The notes under the pieces were generated by a model. The model did not search any database and had not been told where the DNA came from. It saw nothing but the letters and a program-made list of their open reading frames with translations. The translations under genes were made by a program, and so were the position numbers. A stretch of DNA of 64,000 nucleotides from Salsipaludibacter sp963735045 (GTDB taxonomy: Bacteria; Actinomycetota; Nitriliruptoria; Nitriliruptorales; Nitriliruptoraceae), in NCBI GenBank assembly GCA_963735045.1, contig CAVTIZ010000003.1:930001-994000 (forward strand), given 5' to 3'. Within the stretch, counting starts at the first letter, position 1. Each line of letters opens with the position of its first letter. This document shows positions 53,223 to 63,258 of this stretch, piece by piece.

Positions 53223-54287
53223 GTGTCGGAAGGGGTCCTGATGTCCGAGGAAGCCGTCGCCGCACTCGACGAACGCAAGCAGCGCATCCTCCGGGCGATC
53301 GTGACCGACTACATCGCGGGCGGTGAGCCGGTCGGGTCCGCCCGGGTGGTCGCGGTCGCCCGACTCGACTGCTCGGCCGCCACGGTCCGGAACGAGATGG
53401 CCGTCCTCGACGAGCTCGGCCTCATCCGGGCGCCCCACACCTCTGCGGGCCGGGTCCCCACCGATGCCGGCTACCGCGCGTTCGTCGAGATGCTGCGTCT
53501 GTCGTCGCCGTCGGCCATGGAGTCGTCGCAACGCGAACTGGTCGGCGAGCTGTTGTCCAGCGCGACCGACGTCGACGACCTGCTGGCGCGCACGACCAGC
53601 GTGCTGAGCCAGTTGACGCGGCTGGTGTCGCTGGTGATCGCCCCGGTGTTCGACGATGCGCGGTTGAAGTTGGTCGAACTGGTGTCACTGGGCCCGCACT
53701 CGGCGCTGTTGCTGTTGGTGTCGGACACCGGCACCGTGACCAAGCGCGTCCTGGAGCTGGCCGACGCCACCGGCGACGACGACGTCGCCCGTGTCCGCAC
53801 GGCCCTGCAGGAACGGCTGGTCGGGCGCCCGATGTCGGCGCTGGCCGAGTCGGTGTCCACGTTGGGCGACGAGGCCCCGACGGAGCTGCGTGGTGTGCTG
53901 TCGGCGATCGCGACGGTGGCGGCCGCCTCCGCCGCCGACGAGGTGGTGCACCGCATGCTGGTGTCGGGCCGGGCCTCGTTGGCCACCGAGGGCCTGGAAC
54001 GCAGCGACCTGTCACGCGTGCTGGCGCTGCTCGACGAGCAGGCCACCCTGGCCCGGGTGCTGGACACCTCCGCGGGGGAGGAGTCGACCCCCGTGGTGCG
54101 CATCGGCCAGGAGCACGACCTCGCCGACCTCGAGTCGACGTCGCTGGTGGCGCAGCGCTACCAGTTGGTGTCGGCCGGGGCGCTGGGCGTGCTCGGGCCG
54201 ACCCGGATGGACTACGTGACGGTGCTGGCCACGGTCGGCGCGGTGGCCGAGCAGCTCCAGGAGGCGCTGGCCGACCTGTCCCGCTGA
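53223..54287 (+). CDS. hrcA: Heat-inducible transcription repressor HrcA
   Basis: 354 residues. The winged helix (LDERKQRILRAIVTDYIAGGEPVGS, then SAATVRNEMAVLDELGLI) binds CIRCE operators of groE/dnaK genes; the GAF-like middle and C-terminal parts end with FTRMDYVTVLATVGAV-type sequence (GPTRMDYVTVLATVGAVAEQL). GTG 53223 was chosen because TAGGAT lies 5 bases upstream; ATG 53241 is an alternative start. It leads the hrcA-dnaJ-rsmE cluster, but no CIRCE element is visible at its own promoter or at dnaJ, so its targets are elsewhere. Confidence 0.95.
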   Translation: MSEGVLMSEEAVAALDERKQRILRAIVTDYIAGGEPVGSARVVAVARLDCSAATVRNEMAVLDELGLIRAPHTSAGRVPTDAGYRAFVEMLRLSSPSAMESSQRELVGELLSSATDVDDLLARTTSVLSQLTRLVSLVIAPVFDDARLKLVELVSLGPHSALLLLVSDTGTVTKRVLELADATGDDDVARVRTALQERLVGRPMSALAESVSTLGDEAPTELRGVLSAIATVAAASAADEVVHRMLVSGRASLATEGLERSDLSRVLALLDEQATLARVLDTSAGEESTPVVRIGQEHDLADLESTSLVAQRYQLVSAGALGVLGPTRMDYVTVLATVGAVAEQLQEALADLSR

Positions 54288-54437
54288 CCCGGGCGAACCC
54301 GCGCGAGGCCGGAGCGCGTCTGGACCTCCCGGGCACCACCGGCGGTCGCCCGGGGCGTCCTGACGGGTCGCGCGGGGCGGCATACCGTGTCCGATCGATC
54401 CTGCCAGTCTTCCCCGACCCTCCCCTGGGTGTCCGCC

Positions 54438-55565
54438 ATGCCTGACCTGTACGCCATCCTCGGTGTGTCCTCGGACGCCTCCGAGGCCGAGATCAAGAAG
54501 GCCTACCGGGCCCGGGCCCGGTCGGCCCATCCCGACGCCGGTGGGGACGAGGAGGACTTCAAGCAGGTCCAGCACGCCTACCAGGTGCTGCGCGACCCCC
54601 AGGCGAAGGCTCGCTACGACCGCTTCGGCGACGACGGGACACCCGCCGGGCGTCGCCAGCAGGACCCGTTCGGGTTCGGAGGTGGCGGCGGGGCCCAGGG
54701 CTTCGGCGGCATCGGTGACGTCATCGACGCCTTCTTCGGGCAGGCGTTCGGGGAACAGCCCCGCCGCGCCCGCCAGCGCGCCAGCCAGGGCCGCGACGTC
54801 CTGGTGCGCACCGAACTGACGCTGGAGGAGGTCCTCACCGGCGTGTCCCGCACCGTCGAGGTGGAGGTGCCGGCCACCTGCGAGGTGTGCGACGGGAGCG
54901 GCTCGGCGTCCGGTCGGGGTCCGGTCACCTGCGATCAGTGCAACGGGCGTGGCCAGGTCCAGCAGGTGGTGCGCACCGCCTTCGGCCAACTCGCCACCAC
55001 CGCGCCGTGCGCCGCCTGCCAGGGGACCGGCTCGACCATCGCCGACCCGTGCGAGCACTGCCACGGCGAGGGCCGGGCCATGGAGGAGCGCTCGATCGAC
55101 GTGGAGATCCCGGTCGGCGTCAGCACCGGCGATCGACTGCGGGTGTCGGGGTCCGGCGAGGCCGGACGCAACGGGGGCCGCCCGGGTGACCTGTACGTCG
55201 AGGTCCACGTGCGGGACCACGAGGTGTGGGAGCGCGACGGCCGCAACCTGCTGGGGGAGGTGCTGGTGCCGATCTCCCAGGCCGCGTTGGGCGCACGACT
55301 GACGATCCCGACGCTGGACCACGACGTCGAGGTCGACGTGCCCGCAGGGACACAGGCCGGCACGGTGCTGACGATCCGCCGCCGGGGGCTTCCCGGCACC
55401 GGGGGCGGTGGACGCGGCGACGTCCGCCTGACCGTGCGCGTGGAGGTCCCCCGTGACCTCAGCCACGAGCAGCGCGACCTGCTGGTGCGCTTCGCCGAGC
55501 TGCGCGGTGAGGACGCCCCGGAGGCCGACGGGATCTTCGGGCGGCTCAAGCGCGCCTTCTCCTGA
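54438..55565 (+). CDS. dnaJ: Chaperone protein DnaJ
   Basis: 375 residues with all type I parts: J domain with HPD at 31-33, Gly/Phe-rich region (DPFGFGGGGGAQGFGG), four zinc-finger repeats (CEVCDGSG, CDQCNGRG, CAACQGTG, CEHCHGEG) and the C-terminal substrate-binding domains ending GIFGRLKRAF. It delivers unfolded proteins to DnaK. The ATG at 54438 fits the usual MPDLYAILGV start. TACCGT (54383-54388) may be its -10, giving a leader of about 45 nt. The paired rsmE starts one base after its stop. Confidence 0.97.
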   Translation: MPDLYAILGVSSDASEAEIKKAYRARARSAHPDAGGDEEDFKQVQHAYQVLRDPQAKARYDRFGDDGTPAGRRQQDPFGFGGGGGAQGFGGIGDVIDAFFGQAFGEQPRRARQRASQGRDVLVRTELTLEEVLTGVSRTVEVEVPATCEVCDGSGSASGRGPVTCDQCNGRGQVQQVVRTAFGQLATTAPCAACQGTGSTIADPCEHCHGEGRAMEERSIDVEIPVGVSTGDRLRVSGSGEAGRNGGRPGDLYVEVHVRDHEVWERDGRNLLGEVLVPISQAALGARLTIPTLDHDVEVDVPAGTQAGTVLTIRRRGLPGTGGGGRGDVRLTVRVEVPRDLSHEQRDLLVRFAELRGEDAPEADGIFGRLKRAFS

Positions 55566-55566
55566 G

Positions 55567-56361
55567 GTGGTGACCCCCTACGTCGTGCTGCAACCCGACG
55601 TGCTGGCGGACGCCACCGTCGGGAACTCCGTGCCCCTGGACGACGACGCGCACCATCACCTCGTCCGCGTGCTCCGACGACGCGACGGCAGCCCCGCGGT
55701 GGCCACCGACGGGTCGGGCCGCGAGGTCGACGCGCGCCTGGCGGGCCCGACCCTGCAGGTCGACGCCCTGCGTGACGTGGCCGCGCCGACGCCCCGGATC
55801 GAGGTCGCGCAGGCCCTGGGCAAGGGGCGCAAGCACGACGAGGTCGTCCGCATGCTGACCGAACTGGGCGTGGACCGGGTCACGGCCGTGACCACCGCCC
55901 GCACCCAGGTGGACCTGTCCGGCAAGGCGGCCCGGATCCGGGAACGCTGGCGAGCGGTCGCCGACGCGGCCTGCAGCCAGGCCCGGCGACCACACCGTCC
56001 CGACGTGGACGGCCCGGTCGACCTGTCCGAGGTGCTCGACGGGATCGACGCGGACCCGAGCGCCACGGCCCTGCTGGTCGCCGACGTCACCGGCCCCGAG
56101 GGCCCGTTGGCCGTGCTGGACCGACTGGTCGGGGTGCGACGCGTCGTGGTGCTGGTCGGTCCCGAGGGTGGGCTGGCCGACCACGAACTGGCCGCGGTCG
56201 CGACGGCCGGTGGCCATGCGGTGTCGTTGGGCCCGACGGTGTTGCGCACCGAGCACGCCGCAGTCGTCCTGGCCGGGATCGCGGCGGCCGCGACCGGACG
56301 GATGGACCCGGTCGCGTCGACGACGTCGACGGGCGGCGACGACCCGGACGTCACGGCGTGA
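55567..56361 (+). CDS. rsmE: 16S rRNA m3U1498 methyltransferase RsmE
   Basis: 264 residues. The PUA-like N-terminus (DDDAHHHLVRVLRRRDG) precedes a SPOUT methyltransferase knot with ALGKGRKHDEVVRMLTELGVD, LVGPEGGLADHEL and LGPTVLRTEHAAVV, the SAM-binding loops of RsmE. It methylates U1498 of 16S rRNA in the decoding centre. The order dnaJ-rsmE is widely conserved. GTG 55567 or 55570 could be the start; both lie within 5 bases of the dnaJ stop. Confidence 0.95.
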   Translation: MVTPYVVLQPDVLADATVGNSVPLDDDAHHHLVRVLRRRDGSPAVATDGSGREVDARLAGPTLQVDALRDVAAPTPRIEVAQALGKGRKHDEVVRMLTELGVDRVTAVTTARTQVDLSGKAARIRERWRAVADAACSQARRPHRPDVDGPVDLSEVLDGIDADPSATALLVADVTGPEGPLAVLDRLVGVRRVVVLVGPEGGLADHELAAVATAGGHAVSLGPTVLRTEHAAVVLAGIAAAATGRMDPVASTTSTGGDDPDVTA

Positions 56362-56406
56362 CCAGTCGTCGATCGCACGCACCCGCGGGGGCTGCGACGA
56401 CGCCGC

Positions 56407-56412
56407 TACGCT
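56407..56412 (+). promoter_or_regulatory. -10 box (TACGCT) of the phoH-era operon
   Basis: TACGCT lies 46 bases after rsmE ends and about 165 bases before the chosen phoH start. Confidence 0.4.
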
Positions 56413-56579
56413 CGTGAGTCTCCCGTCCGCCGCCGAACAAGGCCGACCGCGACCCCGATGACCATCCCCACCAGCGCCCGTTCGTGTGGGCGCGCACACC
56501 ACCGGCTCCCCACTCGTCGCCCCGCGGCACGGTTGCACCCGTCCCCGCGCCCACGCACCCACGCGTCGACGGTGTCCAC

Positions 56580-57607
<1,028 letters not shown>

Positions 57608-57611
<4 letters not shown>

Positions 57612-58063
57612 CCGTCGAACTGGTCGACGAACAGGCGGACGTGGCCGTCGACGGGCCGCGCCTGGTCGCGCTGGCACGACACGTCCTCGGGCAGCGGCGG
57701 GTGCCGCCCGACATGGTGACCAGCCTGATCCTGGTCGATCGCGACACCATCGCCGGGCTCAACCAGACCCACATGGGCAAGGACGGGCCGACCGACGTGC
57801 TGGCCTTCCCCATCGACGAGCCCGGGTCGACGCCGCCCGACGCCCCGGCCGTGCTGGGCGACGTCGTGCTGTGCCCGGCCGTGGCGCACGACCAGGCGGC
57901 CGAGTTCGACCGCACCGGCCCGGCCGAGGTCGAACTGCTGGTGGTGCACGGGATCCTGCACCTGTTGGGCATGGACCATGCCGATCCCGCCGAGGAGGCC
58001 GCCATGTTCGGCCTGACCGACGAGCTGCTGGGATCGTTCGCGCAGGACCCGGGGCAGCCATGA
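57608..58063 (+). CDS. ybeY: rRNA maturation endoribonuclease YbeY
   Basis: 151 residues. The zinc-binding motif HGILHLLGMDH supplies H114, H118 and H124; TDVLAFPID is the second family signature. It trims the 3' end of 16S rRNA and takes part in ribosome quality control with PhoH and Era, both encoded in this operon. ATGA overlaps at both ends (phoH and the CNNM gene). Confidence 0.97.
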
Positions 58064-59316
58064 CCTGGGTGCTGGGTGTCGTCGTCGTGGCCGGTCTCGG
58101 GGCGGCGGCGTGGCTCGCCAGTGTCGAGACCGCCCTGCTGGCCCTGGACCCGGTGACCGCGGTCGGGGCCGGCGCGGACCGCGACGAGCGCCTGCGCTGG
58201 GTGGTCGAGCGGCGTGGGACGGTCCTCAACGCGACCCTGGTGGCCATCATCACGGCCCGTGCCGCCACGACCCTGGCCACCTACGCGCTCGCGCGGGAGT
58301 GGCTGGCCCCCGGCTGGTCGGCCGTGGTCGCCATGGTCGTGGCCGTCGTGGTGGGCGTGGTCGTGGCCGAGGTCGGTCCCCGCGTCCGGGCCCAACGGGA
58401 CCCGCTCGCGGTCGGGCGTCGTCGCGCCCGCGGTGCCCGTCGACTGGCCGTCGCGCTGGGTCCGTTCGCCGGTGCGCTGGTCGCGGTGGGCAAGTGGCGG
58501 GCCGGTGCCTCCGACGCCGGGCCGTACCCGGCCGACGAGGAGATGGCCGGTGACGAGCCCGAGGTGTTCGAGGACGACGAACGCGCCATGATCCGCGCCA
58601 TCTTCGACCTGTCCGACACGATGGTGCGCGAGATCATGGTGCCGCGTCCGGACATGGTGGTGGTCGAGGCCGGGACCGACTTCGACGACCTCGTGCAGCT
58701 GGTGGTCGACTGTGGCAAGTCGCGGTTGCCGGTGTATCGCGAGGACCGCGAGCACGTCATCGGCGTCATCTACGCCAAGGACGTGCTGGAACGGCTCGCG
58801 CTGGGTCGCCGGCGACGCTGGATCGACCTGTTGCGTCCGGCCGCCTTCGTGCCCGAGACCAAACCGGTCGACGACCTGCTCGAGGAGTTGCAGGCCGCGT
58901 CGGTGCACATCGCCATGGTCGTGGACGAGTACGGCGCGACCACGGGGCTGGTCACCATCGAGGACATCCTCGAAGAGATCGTGGGCGAGATCGTCGACGA
59001 GCACGACGACGAGGCGCCGTTGGTGGAGGTGGTGGACGACGACAGCCTTCGCATCGACGCCCGCCTTCCGGTCGACGACCTGGCCGAACAGCTCGGCACG
59101 GAGCTGCCCGACGACGACTGGGACACGGTGGGGGGCATGGTGGTCGCGGCCTTCGGGCGCGTGCCCTCCGCCGGTGAGCGGGTCGAGGTGGGCGGCATCG
59201 ACTTCCACGTCGAGGCGGTCACCGGTCGTCGCGTGGCCCGGGTGCTCGCGGTGCGGCGCGACCGTCCCGACGCCGTCGAGGGTGACCCGCGCGACCCCCA
59301 GGAGGTCCGAGCATGA
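58060..59316 (+). CDS. CNNM/CorC-type membrane protein with CBS pair
   Basis: 418 residues. The DUF21 (CNNM) membrane domain covers about 1-135, followed by a CBS pair (about 185-305, with IMVPRPDMVVV and VVDEYGATTGLVTIEDILEEIVGEI) and a CorC_HlyC domain (about 325-405). Such proteins move or sense Mg2+/Co2+; older annotations call them hemolysins. Position between ybeY and cdd/era is conserved in Actinobacteria. Starts within the ybeY stop. Confidence 0.93.
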   Translation: MTWVLGVVVVAGLGAAAWLASVETALLALDPVTAVGAGADRDERLRWVVERRGTVLNATLVAIITARAATTLATYALAREWLAPGWSAVVAMVVAVVVGVVVAEVGPRVRAQRDPLAVGRRRARGARRLAVALGPFAGALVAVGKWRAGASDAGPYPADEEMAGDEPEVFEDDERAMIRAIFDLSDTMVREIMVPRPDMVVVEAGTDFDDLVQLVVDCGKSRLPVYREDREHVIGVIYAKDVLERLALGRRRRWIDLLRPAAFVPETKPVDDLLEELQAASVHIAMVVDEYGATTGLVTIEDILEEIVGEIVDEHDDEAPLVEVVDDDSLRIDARLPVDDLAEQLGTELPDDDWDTVGGMVVAAFGRVPSAGERVEVGGIDFHVEAVTGRRVARVLAVRRDRPDAVEGDPRDPQEVRA

Positions 59317-59864
59317 CCAGGCCCCCCACCAGTCCGACCGCGCCGGTCCCGACCGACGACGCCGGCGACGACGACGACGGCAGGCTGCGCCACTGGGCCG
59401 AGCGGGCGCGGGTGCAGCGTGCCCGTGCCCACGCCCCCTACTCGGACTTCCCGGTGGGGGCGGTCGTGGCCACCGCCGACGGCAACACCTACGACGGCGT
59501 CAACGTCGAGAACGCGTCGTACCCGTTGACGATGTGCGCCGAGCGGGTCGCGATCGGCGCCATGGTGGCCGCGGGGGACCGGTCGGGCATCGTCGCGGTC
59601 GCCGTGGCCGGGCGCGGGACCGACCCCCTGACCCCCTGTGGCGCCTGTCGCCAGGTGATCGCGGAGTTCGCCGAGCCGACCACCCCGGTGGTCACGCTGG
59701 CCGGTGGCGAGGACGGCGACCTGGTGCGCTGGACCATCGGAGACCTGCTGCCCGCGTCCTTCGGGTCGGTGCGGTTGGCGGCGGGCCAGGGCGGCGCGAC
59801 GGCCGACCACGATCCCGGCACCGACGTGGGCGACGACGCCGCGCCGCAGGAGGTCCCGGCATGA
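59313..59864 (+). CDS. cdd: Cytidine deaminase
   Basis: 183 residues. Zinc ligands C75, C109 and C112 and catalytic E77 are visible in TMCAERVA and TPCGACRQ; NVENASYP binds the ribose. It converts cytidine to uridine for pyrimidine salvage. A Pro/Asp-rich N-terminal extension of about 22 residues and an Asp-rich C-terminus go beyond the usual 130 residues. ATGA overlaps at both ends within the operon. Confidence 0.95.
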   Translation: MTRPPTSPTAPVPTDDAGDDDDGRLRHWAERARVQRARAHAPYSDFPVGAVVATADGNTYDGVNVENASYPLTMCAERVAIGAMVAAGDRSGIVAVAVAGRGTDPLTPCGACRQVIAEFAEPTTPVVTLAGGEDGDLVRWTIGDLLPASFGSVRLAAGQGGATADHDPGTDVGDDAAPQEVPA

Positions 59865-60805
59865 CCGAGCTCGACCTGCAGGCCATCCTCGCCGGGGCCG
59901 ACGACGACCTGCCATCCGGTCACCGAAGTGGCCTGGTGGCGCTGGTGGGTCGGCCGAACGTGGGCAAGTCCACCCTGATGAACGCCCTGGTGGGCGAGAA
60001 GGTGTCGATCGTGTCGCCGGTCCCCGGCACGACCCGCAACGCCATCCGTGGCGTGGTCACGCGCGACGACGCCCAGGCCGTGTTCGTGGACACCCCCGGT
60101 CTCGCCAAGCCCAAGTCGTTGCTGGCGCGACGGCTCAACGACGTCGTGCGGGACCACCTCGACGGCGTCGACGTCGTGGTGTTCCTGGTCGACGTGGCGG
60201 CGGGCCTGGGCAGCGGGGACGAGTTCCTGGCCCGGGTCGTGGCCGGGGTCGACGTCCCGGTCCTCGCGGTCGCCAACAAGGAGGACCTGGTCCGTCGGGG
60301 GCCGTCGCTGCCACCGCAACTGCTGGCGCTGGCGGAACTGGTCCCGGATGCCGAGGTGGTGCCCGCGTCGGCGGCGGACGGCTTCAACGTCGACGTGTTG
60401 CTGGACCTGGTCGTGGCGGCCCTCCCCGAGGGACCGCGGATCTTCCCCGCCGACCTGGTGTCGGACCAGCCCGACCACCTGTTCGCCGCCGAGGTGATCC
60501 GGGAGAAGTACCTCGGCCGCCTCCGCAACGAGTTGCCGCACTCGCTGGCCGTGGTCGTGGACGACATCCGGCCGTCGGAGGATCGTGACGACCTCACCGA
60601 GGTGGTCGCCAGCATCTACGTCGAGCGTGACAGCCAGAAGGGCATCATCATCGGGCATCGCGGGTCGACCCTGCAGGAGGCAGCGTCGGCGGCACGTGCG
60701 GAGCTGCAGGCCTTCTTCGGCACCTTGGTCTACCTCGACGTCCGGGTGAAGGTGGCCAAGGAGTGGCAGCGCGACCCCCGCCAGTTGCGTCGGCTGGGGT
60801 ACTGA
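59861..60805 (+). CDS. era: GTPase Era
   Basis: 314 residues. G1 GRPNVGKST, G3 DTPG and G4 NKED are followed by a KH domain with GIIIGHRGSTLQEAA. Era binds the 3' end of 16S rRNA and licenses 30S maturation, in line with ybeY and rsmE nearby. The C-terminus (VKVAKEWQRDPRQLRRLGY) is the expected end, so the gene is complete. Last gene of the phoH operon; a hairpin follows at 60841-60858. Confidence 0.97.
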   Translation: MTELDLQAILAGADDDLPSGHRSGLVALVGRPNVGKSTLMNALVGEKVSIVSPVPGTTRNAIRGVVTRDDAQAVFVDTPGLAKPKSLLARRLNDVVRDHLDGVDVVVFLVDVAAGLGSGDEFLARVVAGVDVPVLAVANKEDLVRRGPSLPPQLLALAELVPDAEVVPASAADGFNVDVLLDLVVAALPEGPRIFPADLVSDQPDHLFAAEVIREKYLGRLRNELPHSLAVVVDDIRPSEDRDDLTEVVASIYVERDSQKGIIIGHRGSTLQEAASAARAELQAFFGTLVYLDVRVKVAKEWQRDPRQLRRLGY

Positions 60806-60840
60806 CCGGCCCTGGCCCTCGCGCGTCGGCTGGTCGATCC

Positions 60841-60858
60841 CGCGGGCGTCAGCCCGCG
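60841..60858. terminator. Hairpin at the era/tetR convergent junction
   Basis: CGCGGGC-GTCA-GCCCGCG, a 7-bp perfect stem with a four-base loop, overlapping the stop codon of the convergent TetR gene. Confidence 0.55.
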
Positions 60859-61697
60859 AGGTCCACGCCACCACGCTGGCCGGTCCGCCACGGCCGACCA
60901 GTCCCGTCGTCGTGGCGGTCGAGCACGCCGGCGAACGCCGTGCGCATCGTGGCCTCGAACAGGTCACCGACGTCGTCGGGGTCCAGCCAGTGGAACTGCC
61001 CGTTGAGTTCCAACGCCACCGCCCCGTGCAGCCACGACCACCACGACAGCGTGAGCGCGGCGAAGGCCGTGGACACCTGTGCCCCCGCGGCCTCGGCGAT
61101 CGCCTCGGCCAGTCGCGAGGCCCCCGTCGGGGCGTCGCCCAGGTCCGGCACGTGCAGCCGACCGGCCTGGTGGGCCTCCAGCACGGGCCGGACCAGAGCA
61201 CGCGCCATGCGCTCGTTGGCCACCACCGTCTCCCCGCCGGCAGGGGCCGCGTAGCCCTCGATCGGTTCCCCGAACAGCAGGTGGAACTCGTTGGGGTGGG
61301 CACGTGACCAGGCCCGGTAGGTCCGCCACGTCGCGGTGATGCGGTCCACGACGTCGGCGTCGGCCGCCACGGCATCGGGCACGTGTCGGCCACGCCCGAG
61401 GTCCGACAGCGGCTCGGGCGTGCCCTGGGCCAGCAACAGGTGGTCGGCGAGGTCGTCGTAGCCGTCGGTGATCAGCATCGTCAGCAGGGCGTCGCGACCG
61501 TCGTAGTAGCGGTACAGGCCTGCCGGGCTGATCCCGACGTCGCGGGCGACGGCACGCAGCGACAGGCCGGCGGGCCCGTCCTCGCGCAACTGGGCGCGGG
61601 CGGCCTCGCGCACCGATGCCAGCAGCTCGCTCCGCAACTGTGCTCGTCGTCCCGCCATCCCCGCGCCTTCGGTCGTCGGATCGTCGTGGTGGCCCAT
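60849..61697 (-). CDS. TetR-family regulator (double-operator type)
   Basis: 282 residues. The helix-turn-helix (about 38-70, LSLRAVARDVGISPAGLYRYYDGRDALL) is followed by a ligand domain of the WHG/TetR_C_33 kind (FHLLFGEPIEGY and FAALTLSWWSWLHGAVALELNG). It diverges from an NmrA-like gene; between them lie two GTGAACAnTGTTCnC sites. Internal M14 (start at 61658) is a possible start. It probably represses itself and the gene pair at 61811-63219. Confidence 0.88.
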   Translation of the reverse strand: MGHHDDPTTEGAGMAGRRAQLRSELLASVREAARAQLREDGPAGLSLRAVARDVGISPAGLYRYYDGRDALLTMLITDGYDDLADHLLLAQGTPEPLSDLGRGRHVPDAVAADADVVDRITATWRTYRAWSRAHPNEFHLLFGEPIEGYAAPAGGETVVANERMARALVRPVLEAHQAGRLHVPDLGDAPTGASRLAEAIAEAAGAQVSTAFAALTLSWWSWLHGAVALELNGQFHWLDPDDVGDLFEATMRTAFAGVLDRHDDGTGRPWRTGQRGGVDLAG

Positions 61698-61758
61698 CGC
61701 CCGGCCGTCGCGGCCCCCGATGCGCGTCCACCGCTCGAAACGCTACCACACCTTTCGT

Positions 61759-61798
61759 CGTGAACACTGTTCGCATATTGTTGTGAACAGTGTTCACG
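61759..61798. promoter_or_regulatory. Double TetR operator
   Basis: Two 15-bp sites, GTGAACACTGTTCGC (61760-61774) and GTGAACAGTGTTCAC (61783-61797), the second a perfect palindrome around its centre. Together they form 14-bp inverted arms (61759-61772 and 61785-61798) with a 12-base spacer. Centres are 23 bp apart. A TATTGT -10 for the plus-strand gene (61776-61781) lies between the sites. Confidence 0.85.
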
Positions 61799-61810
61799 AA
61801 AGGAACCGAG

Positions 61811-62800
61811 ATGCAGGTCACCGTCCTGGGGGCCACCGGCGGCATCGGCCGCGCCATCACCCATGAACTGGCCGCCCGCGGCCACGACGTCGCCACCGCC
61901 TCACGCGGTGGCGACCAGGTCCTGCCCGGCGTGGCCTCCCACGCCGTGGACGTGCACGACCGAGCCGCGACCGTCGCGGTGTGTGCCGGGGCCGACGTCG
62001 TGGTCATGGCCGCGCAGCCGGCCTATCCCGACTGGGTCGACCAGTTCCCCCTGCTGGTCGACAACGCGCTGGCCGCGGCCGAGGCGACCGGTGCGCGGCT
62101 GGTCTTCGTCGACAACCTCTACATGTACGCCCCGGCCGCGGGCCCCCTCACCGAGGACTCGCCGGAACACGCGACGGACCCCAAGGGGCGGCTGCGCCGG
62201 CAGCTCGGCCAGACCCTGCTGGCGGCCCACCGGACCGGTCGTGTGCGTGTCGCCATCGGCCGCTTCAGCGACTACTACGGGCCGGCGGGGACCAACTCCG
62301 GGCTCTACCTGCTGGGGATCGCCCCGGCCCTGCGCGGACGCCGACCACGCGGGATGTGGGACCTCGACCAGCCCCACACCTTCCACTTCCTCCCCGACGC
62401 CGCACGAGGCTTCGCCACGCTGGTCGAGGACGAGCGCGCCGACGGAATGGCCTGGTTGCTGCCGGCGGCGGCCACGATCACCCAGCGTGAGCTGCTCGAG
62501 TTGGTCCGTGGCGCCACCGGCACGTCCGGTCCCGGCGTGCTGACCCACCCGATGATCTGGGCGGCCGGCCTGTTCGACCGGATGACGCGCGAGTCGCGGT
62601 CGGTGCGGGTGCAGTACGACCGTCCCTGGGTGGTCGACGCCAGTCGCTTCGTGGCCACGTTCGGCCCGATCGAGACCACCCCCCACCCGGTCGCGGTCGG
62701 GCACACGATCGCGTGGTTCCGCGACCACGCGACCGACGTCCCGGCGGCCCCGGTCGCTGGTGACCACGGCATGGTCACCGAGGGCGGGCCGTCGACATGA
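61811..62800 (+). CDS. NAD(P)-binding NmrA/epimerase-like protein
   Basis: 329 residues with an N-terminal Rossmann motif, VTVLGATGGIGRAITHEL (GxxGxxG), and a short-chain epimerase-like active region, LVFVDNLYMYAPAAG with Tyr but without a clear YxxxK (DYYGPAGTNSG follows). Such proteins act as NAD(P)-dependent epimerases, reductases or redox sensors; substrate unknown. AAAGGA lies 8 bases before the ATG at 61811. It is controlled by the divergent TetR through the double operator and is coupled to the cupredoxin gene (ATGA). Confidence 0.85.
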   Translation: MQVTVLGATGGIGRAITHELAARGHDVATASRGGDQVLPGVASHAVDVHDRAATVAVCAGADVVVMAAQPAYPDWVDQFPLLVDNALAAAEATGARLVFVDNLYMYAPAAGPLTEDSPEHATDPKGRLRRQLGQTLLAAHRTGRVRVAIGRFSDYYGPAGTNSGLYLLGIAPALRGRRPRGMWDLDQPHTFHFLPDAARGFATLVEDERADGMAWLLPAAATITQRELLELVRGATGTSGPGVLTHPMIWAAGLFDRMTRESRSVRVQYDRPWVVDASRFVATFGPIETTPHPVAVGHTIAWFRDHATDVPAAPVAGDHGMVTEGGPST

Positions 62801-63219
62801 GCGAATCCGCCACCGAGGTCGTCCGGCCACGCCGGACGCGGACTCGTCGCCCGGTCCGGGTCGTCGCCGCCGTCGTGGCGGTCGTGGTCGTGGTGACCGC
62901 CGTGGGCGTCTGGCTGTCGCCCATCGGGGGACGCTGGCGCGCCGCTGCCGCGGACCAGCCACCCGTGGAGGGCGTGACGACGGTCGACATCGTCGACAGC
63001 ACGTTCACCCCGGCCGCCCTGTCGGTCCCGGTGGGCACCGAGGTCACGTGGCGCTGGACCGACGACCAGGCCCACGACGTGTCGTTTCCGGAGGCGTCGT
63101 CGTCGCAGGTCCGCACCACCGGTGCGTGGTCCCGCACCTTCGACCGTCCGGGCGAGTACCGGTTCCGGTGCACCCTGCACCTGTTCATGGACGGTCGTGT
63201 CGTGGTCACCGCGCGGTGA
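62797..63219 (+). CDS. Membrane-anchored cupredoxin (plastocyanin-like)
   Basis: 140 residues. An Arg-rich N-terminus and one membrane helix (about 20-42) precede a cupredoxin fold with copper ligands H93, C125, H128 and M131 (AHDVSF; CTLHLFM). It should carry electrons at the outer face of the membrane. The ligand set is that of a type 1 copper site and is complete. It shares an operon with the NmrA-like gene under TetR control, which hints at a redox or detoxification role; the partner is unknown. Confidence 0.9.
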   Translation: MSESATEVVRPRRTRTRRPVRVVAAVVAVVVVVTAVGVWLSPIGGRWRAAAADQPPVEGVTTVDIVDSTFTPAALSVPVGTEVTWRWTDDQAHDVSFPEASSSQVRTTGAWSRTFDRPGEYRFRCTLHLFMDGRVVVTAR

Positions 63220-63232
63220 GGTCCCGGCACCC

Positions 63233-63246
63233 GGCCGCCGGCGGCC
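63233..63246. terminator. Palindrome between cupredoxin and XdhC genes
   Basis: GGCCGCC|GGCGGCC, a perfect 14-bp palindrome at a convergent junction. It probably ends both transcripts; no U-tract. Confidence 0.45.
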
Positions 63247-63258
63247 ACCCCTCGGGCG

